NCBI RefSeq assembly: GCF_026683955.1
Contig: NZ_CP113343.1
Location: 2,852,001 to 2,916,000 of the forward strand
Length of the DNA: 64,000 bases
Reading direction: 5' to 3'
From: Arthrobacter sp. MMS18-M83
GTDB taxonomy: Bacteria > Actinomycetota > Actinomycetes > Actinomycetales > Micrococcaceae
Position numbers and translations under genes: made by a program. Position 1 is the stretch's first letter. Every line of letters begins with the position of its first letter. Positions 7,879 to 16,915 of the stretch are shown one piece after another. The notes under the pieces were generated by a model, which searched no databases, was not told the origin of the DNA, and saw nothing but the letters and a program-made list of their open reading frames with translations.

Positions 7879-7919
7879 CTGATGCGCCGGCCCCAGAACC
7901 GGCGCATCAGACGTTTTTA
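7879..7919 (+). terminator. Strong Rho-independent terminator, plus strand
   Basis: A perfect 12-bp stem CTGATGCGCCGG/CCGGCGCATCAG (7879-7890 and 7899-7910) with an 8-base loop is followed by ACGTTTTT on the plus strand. No plus-strand gene ends nearby: the closest upstream one ends at 5248. On the minus strand it lacks a T tract. It may end an unannotated plus-strand transcript that is antisense to the 119-residue gene. Confidence 0.7.
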
Positions 7920-7980
7920 TCCGGCTGGGTGCCGCTGGCCCTAGAGGCAGATCGCCCTCCCCCAGCAGGGTTCACGAAAC

Positions 7981-7990
7981 TAGTTAACTA
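7981..7990. promoter_or_regulatory. Palindrome TAGTTAACTA in a divergent intergenic region
   Basis: A perfect 10-bp AT-rich palindrome in otherwise GC-rich DNA, between the divergent 119-residue gene and the lipoprotein gene. It could be a regulator site. No regulator is assigned. Confidence 0.3.
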
Positions 7991-8012
7991 CCGCGGCCAT
8001 GGCGGCACAATA

Positions 8013-8049
8013 GAGTGTAGCGAGCCAAATGACCCTGCCCGCTACACTC
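8013..8049. promoter_or_regulatory. Inverted repeat just upstream of the lipoprotein start
   Basis: Perfect 10-bp arms GAGTGTAGCG and CGCTACACTC with a 17-base spacer end six bases before the ATG at 8056. In RNA this hairpin would hide the start region; in DNA it could be an operator. The right arm contains TACACT, a good -10 placed for a leaderless transcript. Confidence 0.5.
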
Positions 8050-8055
8050 GGATTC

Positions 8056-8613
8056 ATGTCGGGTCATGGGGGAACCAGAACGGTAGCGGTATTGCTGGCG
8101 GGGCTGCTGCTCGCCGCCGGGATATCCGGCTGTGAATATACCGACGCCGGTGATCCGCGGCCGGCTGCCGCACCCATGCGGACTTCTCCGCCGCGGGTCC
8201 CGGTGCCCACCAAGGATCAGGCCACAGCCGCCCTTGAAGCCAACAACCTGGTTATCGCTAGACACCTGCTCGGGCAAGCATCCGGGGCAGTGATCCTGGA
8301 GGACTCCGGCGCCGTGGGCGGCGCGGTCAGCGGAGTCAGCAAGAGCACCAAGGTAGAGACCGCCGGCTCGTACACCGTGACGGCGGCCTGCGTTGGTGCT
8401 CCGGAGGTCCAGATGGTCATCGGCCAGGATCCGCGGACCGGGTTGGCCCCACAGGACCAGACGTTCGATTGCTCCGCCCCATACACGGGAGTTGTTCAGC
8501 TGCAGCCGGGGCCGGTCAGCGTCCAGATCCATGTGGCGCGTGCCAACTCGGGCGCCTCCGCCTCTGCCGGAGCTGGAGAAGTCGCCGCGGTGAGGATTAC
8601 GGCCAGTGGCTGA
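8056..8613 (+). CDS. Predicted lipoprotein of unknown function
   Basis: A 185-residue protein with a lipoprotein signal: basic start, hydrophobic run from ~10, then the lipobox ending ISGC at Cys26. The mature part begins with a short Asp/Pro-rich linker and continues as a predicted beta-rich domain with two further cysteines (AACVGAP and FDCSAP) that could form a disulfide. It should be anchored to the outer face of the membrane. No family was recognised. ATG 8056 is preferred to an in-frame start at 8029 because the signal peptide starts there. It is convergent with pabC. Confidence 0.75.
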   Translation: MSGHGGTRTVAVLLAGLLLAAGISGCEYTDAGDPRPAAAPMRTSPPRVPVPTKDQATAALEANNLVIARHLLGQASGAVILEDSGAVGGAVSGVSKSTKVETAGSYTVTAACVGAPEVQMVIGQDPRTGLAPQDQTFDCSAPYTGVVQLQPGPVSVQIHVARANSGASASAGAGEVAAVRITASG

Positions 8614-8654
8614 GAGGCGAGGCAGATCCTGAGTCAGTAGTGCCGCGATGGCGC

Positions 8655-9596
8655 CTATTCAATCCCCGCGAACAGCTCGTTGAGCTCGGCCGTGAGCTGC
8701 TTGCGCATTGCCGGGGTGCCGATCTCCCTGCCATCTATGTGGTTGACCGGCGCGATGAGCCTGATGCTTGAGATCAGCCACACGGCGTCGGCGTCGAACA
8801 GGTCGTTCGGGACCAACGGGCCGTAGCCGAGCTCCCAGCCGGCCGCCTTCGCTTTTGCGAAAAGTGCGTCTTGCGAGGTGCCGGGGAGGATGCCGCTGTC
8901 CAGTTGCGGAGTGATGAGGCGCTTGACCGTGCGCACGGAACCGGCGCCGTCGTCCACCGTTTCAACATGCGCCAGCAAAACGGTGGAGGTCGGGCCTTCT
9001 AGGACTCGGCCGTCTGTTGAGGTGAAGATCGCGTCGTCCGCGCCTTGCTTGTGCGCATAGCGCAGAGCGGCCATGTTCACGGCATAGGACAAAGTCTTGG
9101 CACCGAGCAGCAGCCAGGGGGCGCGCTCGCCCGCATCCGTGTCGAAGCCGCGGTCAAGAAGTACGACGTCGATGCCCGTCTCGCGCTGCCGGCGACTGCC
9201 CGCGGGGGACGGCGAAGCCTGGATCCAGCATGTGGGAGTCGAAGCGCCTTCGACGCCGCGTGTCACCAGAAGCTTGATGACTACTTCGTCCTCGGCCGGG
9301 CTCGGCGCGGGGAACGCGTCGCGGAATTCGGTGATTGCAGTGTTGATCGCCTTGCGCCATACCTCTTGATCGGGAATGTTCAAGTCCAGAGCGCGGGCTG
9401 AGCTCTCGAGCCTGTTCAAATGGGCCTGTACTTTCCGTGCCCGGCCCTCGAGGGCGAGCAGCGATTCGAAGACGCCGTCACCTCGGGTGGCGCCCAGGTC
9501 CGTGGCCATGAGCTGCGGCTGGCTGGAATCGGCGATGCGGCCGTTTTCGAACGCGGGATCCAGGAAAACGAGGACCGTCGAGGCAGGAAAAGTCAT
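8655..9596 (-). CDS. pabC: Aminodeoxychorismate lyase (class IV aminotransferase)
   Basis: A 313-residue fold-type IV PLP enzyme. GDGVFESLLAL near residue 40 and the Schiff-base lysine in AKTLSYAVNMAALRYA are typical, as is DGRVLEGPTSTVLLA. PabC releases pyruvate from 4-amino-4-deoxychorismate to give 4-aminobenzoate for folate. A D-amino-acid aminotransferase or BCAT-like role is the main alternative, but a pabB-like gene 5 kb away supports folate synthesis. ATG at 9596; monocistronic and divergent from the cardiolipin synthase gene. Confidence 0.82.
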   Translation of the reverse strand: MTFPASTVLVFLDPAFENGRIADSSQPQLMATDLGATRGDGVFESLLALEGRARKVQAHLNRLESSARALDLNIPDQEVWRKAINTAITEFRDAFPAPSPAEDEVVIKLLVTRGVEGASTPTCWIQASPSPAGSRRQRETGIDVVLLDRGFDTDAGERAPWLLLGAKTLSYAVNMAALRYAHKQGADDAIFTSTDGRVLEGPTSTVLLAHVETVDDGAGSVRTVKRLITPQLDSGILPGTSQDALFAKAKAAGWELGYGPLVPNDLFDADAVWLISSIRLIAPVNHIDGREIGTPAMRKQLTAELNELFAGIE

Positions 9597-9695
9597 GCTT
9601 CCAGCTTAGTGCTGGCCCGCAGCACGTGAGGTCAGCAGCGGTGCGCCAGATAGGCTGTGCTGACTGCTAGTTCTTTTGACCGTGGGGGTTGTCGA

Positions 9696-11168
9696 GTGCT
9701 GTTTCCTTTTCAGCTCGGGATGGAGTGGACCTGGCTCCTGGGCGCGTGGGCGATCGCTGAAATCATCCTGCGCATCGTGCTGCTTGGGGTCATCCCGGGG
9801 AACCGCCGTCCCACCACGGCCATGGCCTGGCTCCTGGCCGTCTTCCTCGTCCCTTCCGTCGGTTTCGTCCTCTTCCTGTTGTTCGGCAATTTTCGGCTGT
9901 CCCGCCGTCGTCGTGAGCAGCAAGAGGAGGTCAACGAACGGGTGCGTGCCGGCACCTCGGCGATCGCCTCCGCCGTCAGTACATACTCCGGACCCGAATG
10001 GGTGACGTCGGCGGGTGAACTGAACCGGCGGCTCGGCTCGCTGCCGATGGTGGACGGCAACTCCGTGGAGCTGATCCCCGGCTACGAGGAATCACTCAAG
10101 GCCATGGCTGAAGCCGTGCGGGGGGCCAAAAAGTTCGTCAACGCGGAGTTCTACATCATGAGCAGCGACTCCGTCACCGACGAACTCCTCACCGAGTTGG
10201 AAAACGCGGCCGCGCGCGGTGTCAACGTGCGGCTCCTGTTCGACCACATCGGAACGCTGCGGATACCGGGTTACCGAAGGCTGGTACGCAGGCTCAGGGG
10301 TGGCCAGATCCAGTGGCGCCGCATGCTGCCTCTGTTGCCCGTCCTCGGTCAGTGGCGCCGTCCCGATTTGCGGAACCACCGGAAAATCCTGGTGATCGAC
10401 GGCGAAGTTGCCTTCACCGGCTCCCAGAACCTGATTGAGCCCTCCTATAACAACCCCAAGCACCGACGCGCCGGCCGTAAATGGGTGGAGCTCATGGCCC
10501 GCATGGAGGGGCCGATCGTTGCCACCCTCAACGTCGTCTTCGCCACCGACTGGCTCAGCGAAACGGACGAGTCCCTCGAAAACCAATTGCAGGTCTCGGT
10601 CCGAGCGGCGCCCGGCAGGATGACCGCCCAGGTGGTCCCCAGTGGCCCGGGATTTGTCACGGAAAACAACCTGCGCCTCTTCAACACGTTGATCTACTCG
10701 GCCCAGCACCGCATCTCGATTTGCAGCCCTTACTTCGTGCCTGACGATTCGCTCCTGTATGCCATCACGACGGCGGCCCAGCGTGGCGTGGATGTGGAAC
10801 TTTTTGTGTCCGAGAAGGGCGACCAGTTCCTGGTGCATCACGCGCAGCGGTCCTACTACGAAGCGCTCTTGGAAGCCGGAGTGCGGATCTACCTGTACCG
10901 GGCACCGTACGTGCTGCACGCCAAGCACTTCACGATCGACGATGAAGTTGCGGTTCTCGGTTCAAGCAACATGGACATGCGCTCCTTCTCCCTCAACATG
11001 GAGGTCTCCGTGATGCTCCTGGGTGCGGAGGCCGTGGACAGTATGCGCTCCGTGGAGTTTTCGTACCGGGAAATGTGCCGCGAACTGACCCTGGACGATT
11101 GGCTGGACCGGCCGATGCTTGCCAAGTACGTGGACAACGTGGCGCGATTGACGGCGACGCTGCAATAA
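9696..11168 (+). CDS. cls: Cardiolipin synthase (phospholipase D superfamily)
   Basis: About 490 residues. Two N-terminal transmembrane helices (from ~7 and ~40) are followed by two PLD domains, each with an HKD motif: HRKILVIDGEVAFTGSQN and HAKHFTIDDEVAVLGSSN. It joins phosphatidylglycerol molecules to make cardiolipin at the membrane. GTG 9696 is chosen because GGGGG lies seven bases upstream; ATG 9720 and GTG 9657 are in-frame alternatives. Length is as expected for bacterial Cls. Confidence 0.9.
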   Translation: MLFPFQLGMEWTWLLGAWAIAEIILRIVLLGVIPGNRRPTTAMAWLLAVFLVPSVGFVLFLLFGNFRLSRRRREQQEEVNERVRAGTSAIASAVSTYSGPEWVTSAGELNRRLGSLPMVDGNSVELIPGYEESLKAMAEAVRGAKKFVNAEFYIMSSDSVTDELLTELENAAARGVNVRLLFDHIGTLRIPGYRRLVRRLRGGQIQWRRMLPLLPVLGQWRRPDLRNHRKILVIDGEVAFTGSQNLIEPSYNNPKHRRAGRKWVELMARMEGPIVATLNVVFATDWLSETDESLENQLQVSVRAAPGRMTAQVVPSGPGFVTENNLRLFNTLIYSAQHRISICSPYFVPDDSLLYAITTAAQRGVDVELFVSEKGDQFLVHHAQRSYYEALLEAGVRIYLYRAPYVLHAKHFTIDDEVAVLGSSNMDMRSFSLNMEVSVMLLGAEAVDSMRSVEFSYREMCRELTLDDWLDRPMLAKYVDNVARLTATLQ

Positions 11169-11171
11169 GGG

Positions 11172-11657
11172 TCAATCCTCGGCGCAGGCTTCGTCTGCGG
11201 GTTCGGCATGGATCCGCGACAGCAGCCCGTGGAGTTGGAAGAGTTCATTCGCGGAGAATCCGGCAAAGGCCTCGCGTTCGACGTCGGCCACGGCAACTTC
11301 GATCGAACCCACCGCGCGTTTGCCTTCCGCGGTGATTTCCACGATATGGCGGCGGCGGTCCGCTGGATCGCGGCGGCGTTCTGCGAGCCCGTCGCGTTCA
11401 AGATCGTTCAATACGGCCACGAGTGCGCTGGCGTCGATCGAGAGGATATCGATGAGGCCTTGCTGGCTGATGGGCCCCGACTCGTCGAGCCGGCACAAGA
11501 GGACCGCATGCCTCGGACTAAGACCGGAGAAGTCCAGCGCTTGGCGAAGACGAGTGTTCATGATGCGCCCGTGGCGCGCCAAGAGAAACCCCAATTGTTT
11601 GCCCGCTGCTGAAGGACTCATCGAGAAAATCTTATCACTGAGGAAATTATTGTTCAT
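11172..11657 (-). CDS. MarR-family transcriptional regulator
   Basis: 161 residues with a MarR winged helix: LSPRHAVLLCRLDESGPISQ, then the recognition helix and the wing DGLAERRRDPADRRRHIVEI, which has the D-x-R-R basic tip. It ends 3 bp from the convergent cardiolipin synthase stop and is divergent from a flavoprotein gene at 11734, its likely target. ATG 11621 (MSPSAAGK) is a plausible later start, since neither start has a clear ribosome-binding site. Confidence 0.88.
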   Translation of the reverse strand: MNNNFLSDKIFSMSPSAAGKQLGFLLARHGRIMNTRLRQALDFSGLSPRHAVLLCRLDESGPISQQGLIDILSIDASALVAVLNDLERDGLAERRRDPADRRRHIVEITAEGKRAVGSIEVAVADVEREAFAGFSANELFQLHGLLSRIHAEPADEACAED

Positions 11658-11662
11658 TTTAA

Positions 11663-11684
11663 ATCGTTGTGATTCATGAACGAT
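11663..11684. promoter_or_regulatory. Candidate MarR operator
   Basis: Inverted repeat ATCGTT-N10-AACGAT with perfect 6-bp arms, set between the divergent marR-like gene and the flavoprotein gene. Its 22-bp size and position 5 bp from the regulator start suit MarR autoregulation. Confidence 0.45.
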
Positions 11685-11733
11685 CTGAGCGGCACCAGCC
11701 GAGCAGCGTGAGCTTCTTACCTAAGGAGTTGCC

Positions 11734-12831
11734 ATGAATGATCAGGCCCATCGCCCCACTGCGGTGGTTATCGGCGGAGGCTACGGTGGCATCGCGGTAG
11801 CCAAGGCGCTCGACGAACATGCGATCGTCACCTTGGTGGAGCCCAAGGACGCCTTCGTCCACAACATCGCGGCGCTACGCTCCGTGGTCCAGCCCGACTT
11901 CCTGCCGCGCATGTTCCTGCCGTACGACCGGCTGCTGGTGCACGGCGAAGTGTTGCGCGATCGAGCTGTCAGGGTGGACGGACACACGGTCGAGTTGGCT
12001 TCGGGGGCCAATTTGATGCCGGACTATATTGTTCTCGCCAGTGGTTCCAGCTACCCCTTCCCGGCCAAAAGTGATCGGCTGGTCACCACCGACGCCATCG
12101 CCCGCTATCAAGCCGCACATGATGACCTCAAACGGGCCAGCAGGGTGATGCTCCTTGGTGCCGGGGCGGTGGGCCTTGAATTCGCTGGCGAGATCGCGTC
12201 CGCATGGCCGGACAAGGATATTGTGCTGGTGGATCTGGCGCCGGACATCCTTCCCGGACCGTACGATCCACGGCTGCGGGTGGAGGTCAACCGGCAGCTG
12301 GATGGTCTCGGCGTGCGGCGAATCATGGGCAGCGCGTTGGTACAGCTGCCCCCGGTTCCCGCCGGGGAGTTCGGCACTTTCACGGTCAACACCACGGACG
12401 GCACGGCCATCGAGGCGGACATCTGGTTCCGCTGCTACGGGATCGCCCCACAGACCGACTATGCGGCGGGGGACCTCCTTGGCGCACGGACGCCGGAGGG
12501 CTACCTGGAAGTCACCCCGGAACTCCGCGTGGTGGGCTTCGAGAACGTCTATGCCTTAGGCGATATCTCGGCGATCGACGTCAACAAAGCCGGCGTCGCC
12601 GGACGCGAGGCCGCGGTGGTTGCCAAGAACATCCAGGCCCAGATCGACGGCTCAGCCGAGTTGGCCGCTTATCCGCCGTCGCGGCCCGTCATCATTCTTC
12701 CGTTGGGGCCCGCGGGCGGCTCAGGACAACTGCCCGACGGCGAGATCGCCAGCCCGGAGCTGATCTCCCAGATCAAGGGCCAACACATGATGATCGACCG
12801 GTATGCGGAGATGCTAAACCTGACGGCCTGA
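11734..12831 (+). CDS. NADH dehydrogenase-like FAD oxidoreductase (pyridine nucleotide-disulfide family)
   Basis: 365 residues with two dinucleotide-binding folds: AVVIGGGYGGIAVAKALD (FAD) near the start and MLLGAGAVGLEFAGEIAS (NAD(P)H) near 150, and the C-terminal FAD motif NVYALGDIS. The layout is that of the AIF/FSP1/type II NADH dehydrogenase group, which passes electrons from NAD(P)H to quinones. No redox CxxC is present, so it is not a disulfide reductase. TAAGGAG gives a strong ribosome-binding site before ATG 11734. Likely controlled by the divergent MarR protein, perhaps in response to quinone-like compounds. Confidence 0.82.
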   Translation: MNDQAHRPTAVVIGGGYGGIAVAKALDEHAIVTLVEPKDAFVHNIAALRSVVQPDFLPRMFLPYDRLLVHGEVLRDRAVRVDGHTVELASGANLMPDYIVLASGSSYPFPAKSDRLVTTDAIARYQAAHDDLKRASRVMLLGAGAVGLEFAGEIASAWPDKDIVLVDLAPDILPGPYDPRLRVEVNRQLDGLGVRRIMGSALVQLPPVPAGEFGTFTVNTTDGTAIEADIWFRCYGIAPQTDYAAGDLLGARTPEGYLEVTPELRVVGFENVYALGDISAIDVNKAGVAGREAAVVAKNIQAQIDGSAELAAYPPSRPVIILPLGPAGGSGQLPDGEIASPELISQIKGQHMMIDRYAEMLNLTA

Positions 12832-12961
12832 GCGTCCACAAGCAAGTTCATGGACGTCAGGCAAGCTCAGGAGTACGCTGGCCAGTACCCGGCTCTAGCT
12901 GATCCGGGGGTGTTGCTGCGTCGATGCGGACGTTAGTTCAATCACTTCCTGGGGGGATTTG

Positions 12962-13270
12962 ATGACGACACTTGTCCAAGCCGAGGACGAATCGCACCTT
13001 CGCGTGGACGCGGACGCCGTTCCTGCCGTCGAACCGACTGATGGCAATGTGCCGTCAGGTGCGCATAGTGCGAATGTCACGATGGAAGACGCCGGTGATG
13101 GGATCCTCCGGATCACGTTGCGCCCAAAAAGCCGGATCACCGCAGAGGATGGAAACCTGGTCCGGGAGCGGTATCTGGCTCTGACGGGCGGCGCGGGGGC
13201 CGCGGTGTTGCTGCAGATTACGGCCGCAGCCGGGGGCTTTCCTTCCTGCCGCGATGGGGCGATTCTGTAA
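12962..13270 (+). CDS. Small hypothetical protein, possibly 3'-truncated
   Basis: 102 residues from ATG 12962, preceded by a strong GGGGGG at five bases' distance. The N-terminal ~40 residues are acidic; residues ~42-85 (GILRITLRPKSRITAED, then LVRERYLALTGGAGAAVLLQ) look like the first half of a STAS/SpoIIAA-like regulatory domain seen in actinobacteria. The last ~15 residues (AAAGGFPSCRDGAIL) look unlike a native ending, so the 3' part may have been lost. No frame downstream restores it. Function unknown. Confidence 0.5.
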   Translation: MTTLVQAEDESHLRVDADAVPAVEPTDGNVPSGAHSANVTMEDAGDGILRITLRPKSRITAEDGNLVRERYLALTGGAGAAVLLQITAAAGGFPSCRDGAIL

Positions 13271-13288
13271 TTCCAAGCATGTTTGGAA
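13271..13288. promoter_or_regulatory. Inverted repeat TTCCAA-N6-TTGGAA
   Basis: Perfect 6-bp arms directly after the small gene's stop and before the NCS1 transporter start. It could be an operator for the transporter or a short mRNA hairpin. There is no T tract. Confidence 0.3.
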
Positions 13289-13306
13289 GCGTTCTTCGGA
13301 GGCATC

Positions 13307-14887
13307 ATGGTGCGGAAAAATGAAACCCCGGCCGTACAGGCACCACCGGAGCCGAGTGTTGAACACCCGGAGAAGGTTCGGATCCTGGCCGAAGGCCGAG
13401 TGGTCAGCGACCGGCTGTGGAACGAGGACCTCGCCCCGGCCAGGCAACGGAACTGGAGGGTCCGCAGCCTCTTCGCCCTGTGGATGTGCGACGTCCACAG
13501 CATCGCCGGTTACACCTTCGCCGCGGGCCTCTTCATCACTGGATTGGTGGGCTGGCAGGTCTTCCTGGCACTCGTCCTTGGCATCACCCTGGTCTATTTC
13601 CTCATGAACTTCGCGGGGACTGCGGGGCAGAAGACCGGCGTCCCTTATCCGGTCCTGGCACGGATGTCCTTCGGCCTCTTCGGCGCCAACCTCGCGGCCC
13701 TCATCCGGGCGCTCATTGCCATTGCCTGGTACGGCATCCAGACGTGGCTCGCCTCGGAAGCAGTGTTGGTGCTGTTGTTCTCGGTATGGCCGCAACTGAC
13801 CTCCCTCGACGGCCCGGACGTGCCGCGCATCCTTGGCCTGACGCCGCTCGGATGGGCTGCTTTCCTGGTCCTCTGGGCGGTCCAGCTGCTGGTCATCCGC
13901 CGGGGCATGGAGACGGTCCGGAAATTCCAGGATTGGGCCGGCCCTGCCATCTGGGTGGCCATGTTCGCGCTCGCGGTCTACATCCTGACTCAAGCGGGTG
14001 ACAAGTTCAGCCTCTCGATTCCGGGTGTCGCGCCCCTGGACGGCCCCGCGGCGCTTACGCAGTTCTTCTCCGCCATCGCCCTGACGGTCACCTACTTCTC
14101 GGCACTGCTCCTGAACTTCTGCGATTTCTCCCGGTTCTCCCCGGATCGCAGGACCATCCTGCGCGGAAACTTCTGGGGCCTGCCAGTGAACTTCATCGCC
14201 TTCGCCCTTGTCACGGTGGTGGTCACCGCCGGGGCGGCGTCCTACTTCACCGCAGACCAGTACCGCGGCCAGGACATGTTCAAGGTCATCACCGACCCCG
14301 TCGCGATCGTTCAGGCCATCAAGAATCCGTGGATCACCATCATCGCCGCTGTCACGTTTGTGGTGGCCACGATCGGCATCAACGTGGTGGCAAACTTCGT
14401 CTCAGCCTCCTACGACCTCGCCAACGTGGCCCCGCATAGGATCGACTTCCGCCGCGGCGGCCTTATCAGTGCAGTCTTGGCGATCGTGATCCTGCCGTGG
14501 AACCTCTTCAGCAGCCCGGTGGTGATTGTGTACTTCCTGGGCGGCCTGGGCGCGCTGCTTGGCCCGCTGTTCGGGGTCATCTTCACCGACTTCTTCCGCA
14601 TCCGGCACCAGCGCTGCAAGGTCTCGGACCTGTACCACGAGGACGAGAAGGGCCTCTACTTCTATACCAAGGGCTGGAATCTCAAGGCCATCGCCGCGCT
14701 GGTTCCGGCCGCCGTCGTCGCCGGTGTCATGGCGCTGGTCCCGGCACTGCAGGCCTTCCTCCCGGGAGGCTCGGGCCTGGGCCCGTATTCATGGTTCGTA
14801 GGGGCCATCCTCGCCAGCCTCATCTACTACACGATTACCCGCAACGATCCCAGAACGGTCCGCGCCCGCACGGAAGAGCACGACTGA
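13307..14887 (+). CDS. NCS1-family nucleobase/hydantoin:cation symporter
   Basis: 526 residues with about 12 transmembrane segments. It opens with the family pattern SDRLWNEDLAPARQRNW and continues with the characteristic first helix (FALWMCDVHSIAGYTFAAGL). Relatives import uracil, allantoin, hydantoins, cytosine or thiamine precursors with Na+ or H+. The substrate is not settled; no catabolic gene is adjacent. ATG 13307 has CGGAGG upstream, so the in-frame 13283 start is rejected. Confidence 0.88.
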   Translation: MVRKNETPAVQAPPEPSVEHPEKVRILAEGRVVSDRLWNEDLAPARQRNWRVRSLFALWMCDVHSIAGYTFAAGLFITGLVGWQVFLALVLGITLVYFLMNFAGTAGQKTGVPYPVLARMSFGLFGANLAALIRALIAIAWYGIQTWLASEAVLVLLFSVWPQLTSLDGPDVPRILGLTPLGWAAFLVLWAVQLLVIRRGMETVRKFQDWAGPAIWVAMFALAVYILTQAGDKFSLSIPGVAPLDGPAALTQFFSAIALTVTYFSALLLNFCDFSRFSPDRRTILRGNFWGLPVNFIAFALVTVVVTAGAASYFTADQYRGQDMFKVITDPVAIVQAIKNPWITIIAAVTFVVATIGINVVANFVSASYDLANVAPHRIDFRRGGLISAVLAIVILPWNLFSSPVVIVYFLGGLGALLGPLFGVIFTDFFRIRHQRCKVSDLYHEDEKGLYFYTKGWNLKAIAALVPAAVVAGVMALVPALQAFLPGGSGLGPYSWFVGAILASLIYYTITRNDPRTVRARTEEHD

Positions 14888-14888
14888 C

Positions 14889-16915
14889 TCAGCCCTCGGG
14901 GAACTCCGCGCCCAGCGCCGAGAGCACCCCGAATGCCTTGGTCCGGATTTCTTCGTATTCGTCCAAGGGCGTGGAGTCCGCCGTGATGGCTCCACCGACG
15001 CCGAGACTGAGCATCCGTCCGCCGTCGCCGTCCGGACCCATCACCAAAGTCCGGATCACGACGGCGAGGTCCGTCGCCGCGTTGAGCGAAAAGTAGCCGA
15101 TGGCGCCGGAGTAGATCCCGCGAGGGCCGGACTCCAGCTGGTCCAGGATGTCCATGGTGCTGATCTTCGGGGCGCCCGTCATGGACCCAGCGGGGAATGC
15201 GGCGGCCACGGCCTCGGCCCGGGGGTTCCCGGCCGCAACTGGGCGTCGATGGTGCTCACCATCTGGTGCACCGTGGCGTAGCTTTCCACCGCGCATAGCC
15301 GGCTGACAGTCACCGATCCGGGCACAGCAAAATGACTCAAATCATTGCGGAGCAGGTCCACGATCATGATGTTCTCGGCACGGTCTTTGAGGGAGGATTC
15401 GAGGCCACGCCGCAGCGCATCGTCGATGACGGGATCGTTCGCCCGGGCCCTGGTGCCCTTGATCGGCTCGGCCCGCATGCCGCCGTCGGAGGTTATCCGA
15501 AGGAAGCGCTCCGGCGAGGTGCTGGCTACCGTCAGCTCGCCGAACCGCAAGTAGCTCGCGAAAGGCGCGGGGTTGCGGTCACGCAGCGCGAGGTAGCTCT
15601 CCCACGGGTCGAGTCCCGGATCCGCGGCGCTCACGGTGGTGGTCAGGCAGACCTCGTACGTGTTGCCCTCGGCGATCTGGTGCTGGGCGTCAGTGATTTT
15701 GCCTTTGTATTCGTCTTCGGTGTCGCGGCTGGAAAAGCTCGGAACCGGCGGTGTTCCCGGCACCGGCAGCGGCTTCTCCGAGGAGCGCCCGACGGCGCGA
15801 CGCACCCGGGCGAGCCACTCGCCGTCGTCGGGGTCAAGGGTGAGGGCCCAGACGTGGCCGCTCTGGTGGTCGAGGACCACCGCCCGGCCGGCGAAGATCA
15901 GTTGGGCGTCCGGGGTGTGCGATCGTACGTTGGACCCGCCCGTCTCGCGCTTCAACTCGTACCCCAAGTAGCCGAGCCAGCCGAGGGTGAATCCGCATCC
16001 ATAGCCATCGGGGCCTTTGAGCGTTCGGCGACCCCAAACCGAGTTGAGCCAACGGAAGAACAGTCCTTCCGCGGCCACGGATGCCTGGCCGGCCGTAATG
16101 GTGGTGACTCCATCGGAGTGCCGGGCCCATTGTCCGAAGGCTCCCGAATCGTCGGCCATGATGCTGAAGCGGCGGCGATCCGCGCCCGGAGCCGTGCTGT
16201 TGCCGGAAGCGTTGGAGGAATCCAGCCATACTGCCCGCGGCGAATCGCCATACAGCTCGGAAAACAAGGCCGCCGGATCCGGGAGCACGCCCTCATGGCG
16301 CTCGTAGTTCAAACTCAAACCGCGGCGTGCCGAGAGCTCGGGAGCCAACACGGGGGAGAGGGAGGGGAGGTAGTTCAGCGCTTGCAGCACGTCCTCCGGG
16401 GCATTGCCGTCCGCCCGGTTCCGGACCCTGATGTCAAGGTGTTCGAGGACGTCGTCGGTCTCCAGCCACTCGTCTTCCTGGGATGCCCAACTGTCCCAGA
16501 ACTGTTCGTAGCTGCTGCCGTCCCGGGCCAATGCGCGGTGCTTGCGTTCGTCGTCGGGGACGTCTACCCAAACCACGGCGTCCAGCATGGGCCGGGCGGC
16601 GCTGGCGGCCGCCCCGACGCCCTCCACAATGACGATCTCGGCGGGCAAGGTCACGTGGCTGCGGCCGTCGTAGTGTTTCTCCCAGTCCCAACTGACCCAT
16701 TCGGCCGCATCGCCGTTGTGCAGTGGTGCCAGGACGGTGGTGACGTACCGCTCGATGCCCGCGGCGAGGCCGTTCCAGTCCGGATAGATGTCCTCAAGAT
16801 GGAACAGCGACACCTTGTGATGCATGCGGAGACGGGCGGCCAGTTCGACGGCGAGGGTGGTCTTTCCGGCGCCGGAGCGGCCATCGACGGCGATGATCAC
16901 GGGTGCTGGGGTCAT
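14889..16915 (-). pseudogene. pabB: Kinase-like P-loop domain fused to aminodeoxychorismate synthase PabB, with an apparent frameshift
   Basis: ATG 16915 overlaps the phosphatase stop (ATGA). Residues ~1-190 form a uridine-kinase-like P-loop NTPase (Walker A GRSGAGKTTL). The rest is a chorismate-binding enzyme with PIKGTRAR, whose Lys is the PabB nucleophile (TrpE has Ala). Together with PabC it would make 4-aminobenzoate. The frame breaks at a G5 run on the plus strand (15221-15225): one frame ends at 15179 after AQLRPGTP, and the other resumes with [20 protein letters not shown] and runs to 14889. One extra base would restore a ~675-residue protein. It may be a real frameshift, a sequencing error in a homopolymer, or slippage. 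The lost piece (GAPK...GAIGYF) is needed for catalysis. Confidence 0.8.

Noticed and set aside
14889..15296. Independent small gene for the PabB C-terminal piece
   Set aside because: Its only ATG lies in unlike sequence upstream of the PabB-like part and no ribosome-binding site is present; it is better read as the out-of-frame end of the fusion gene.
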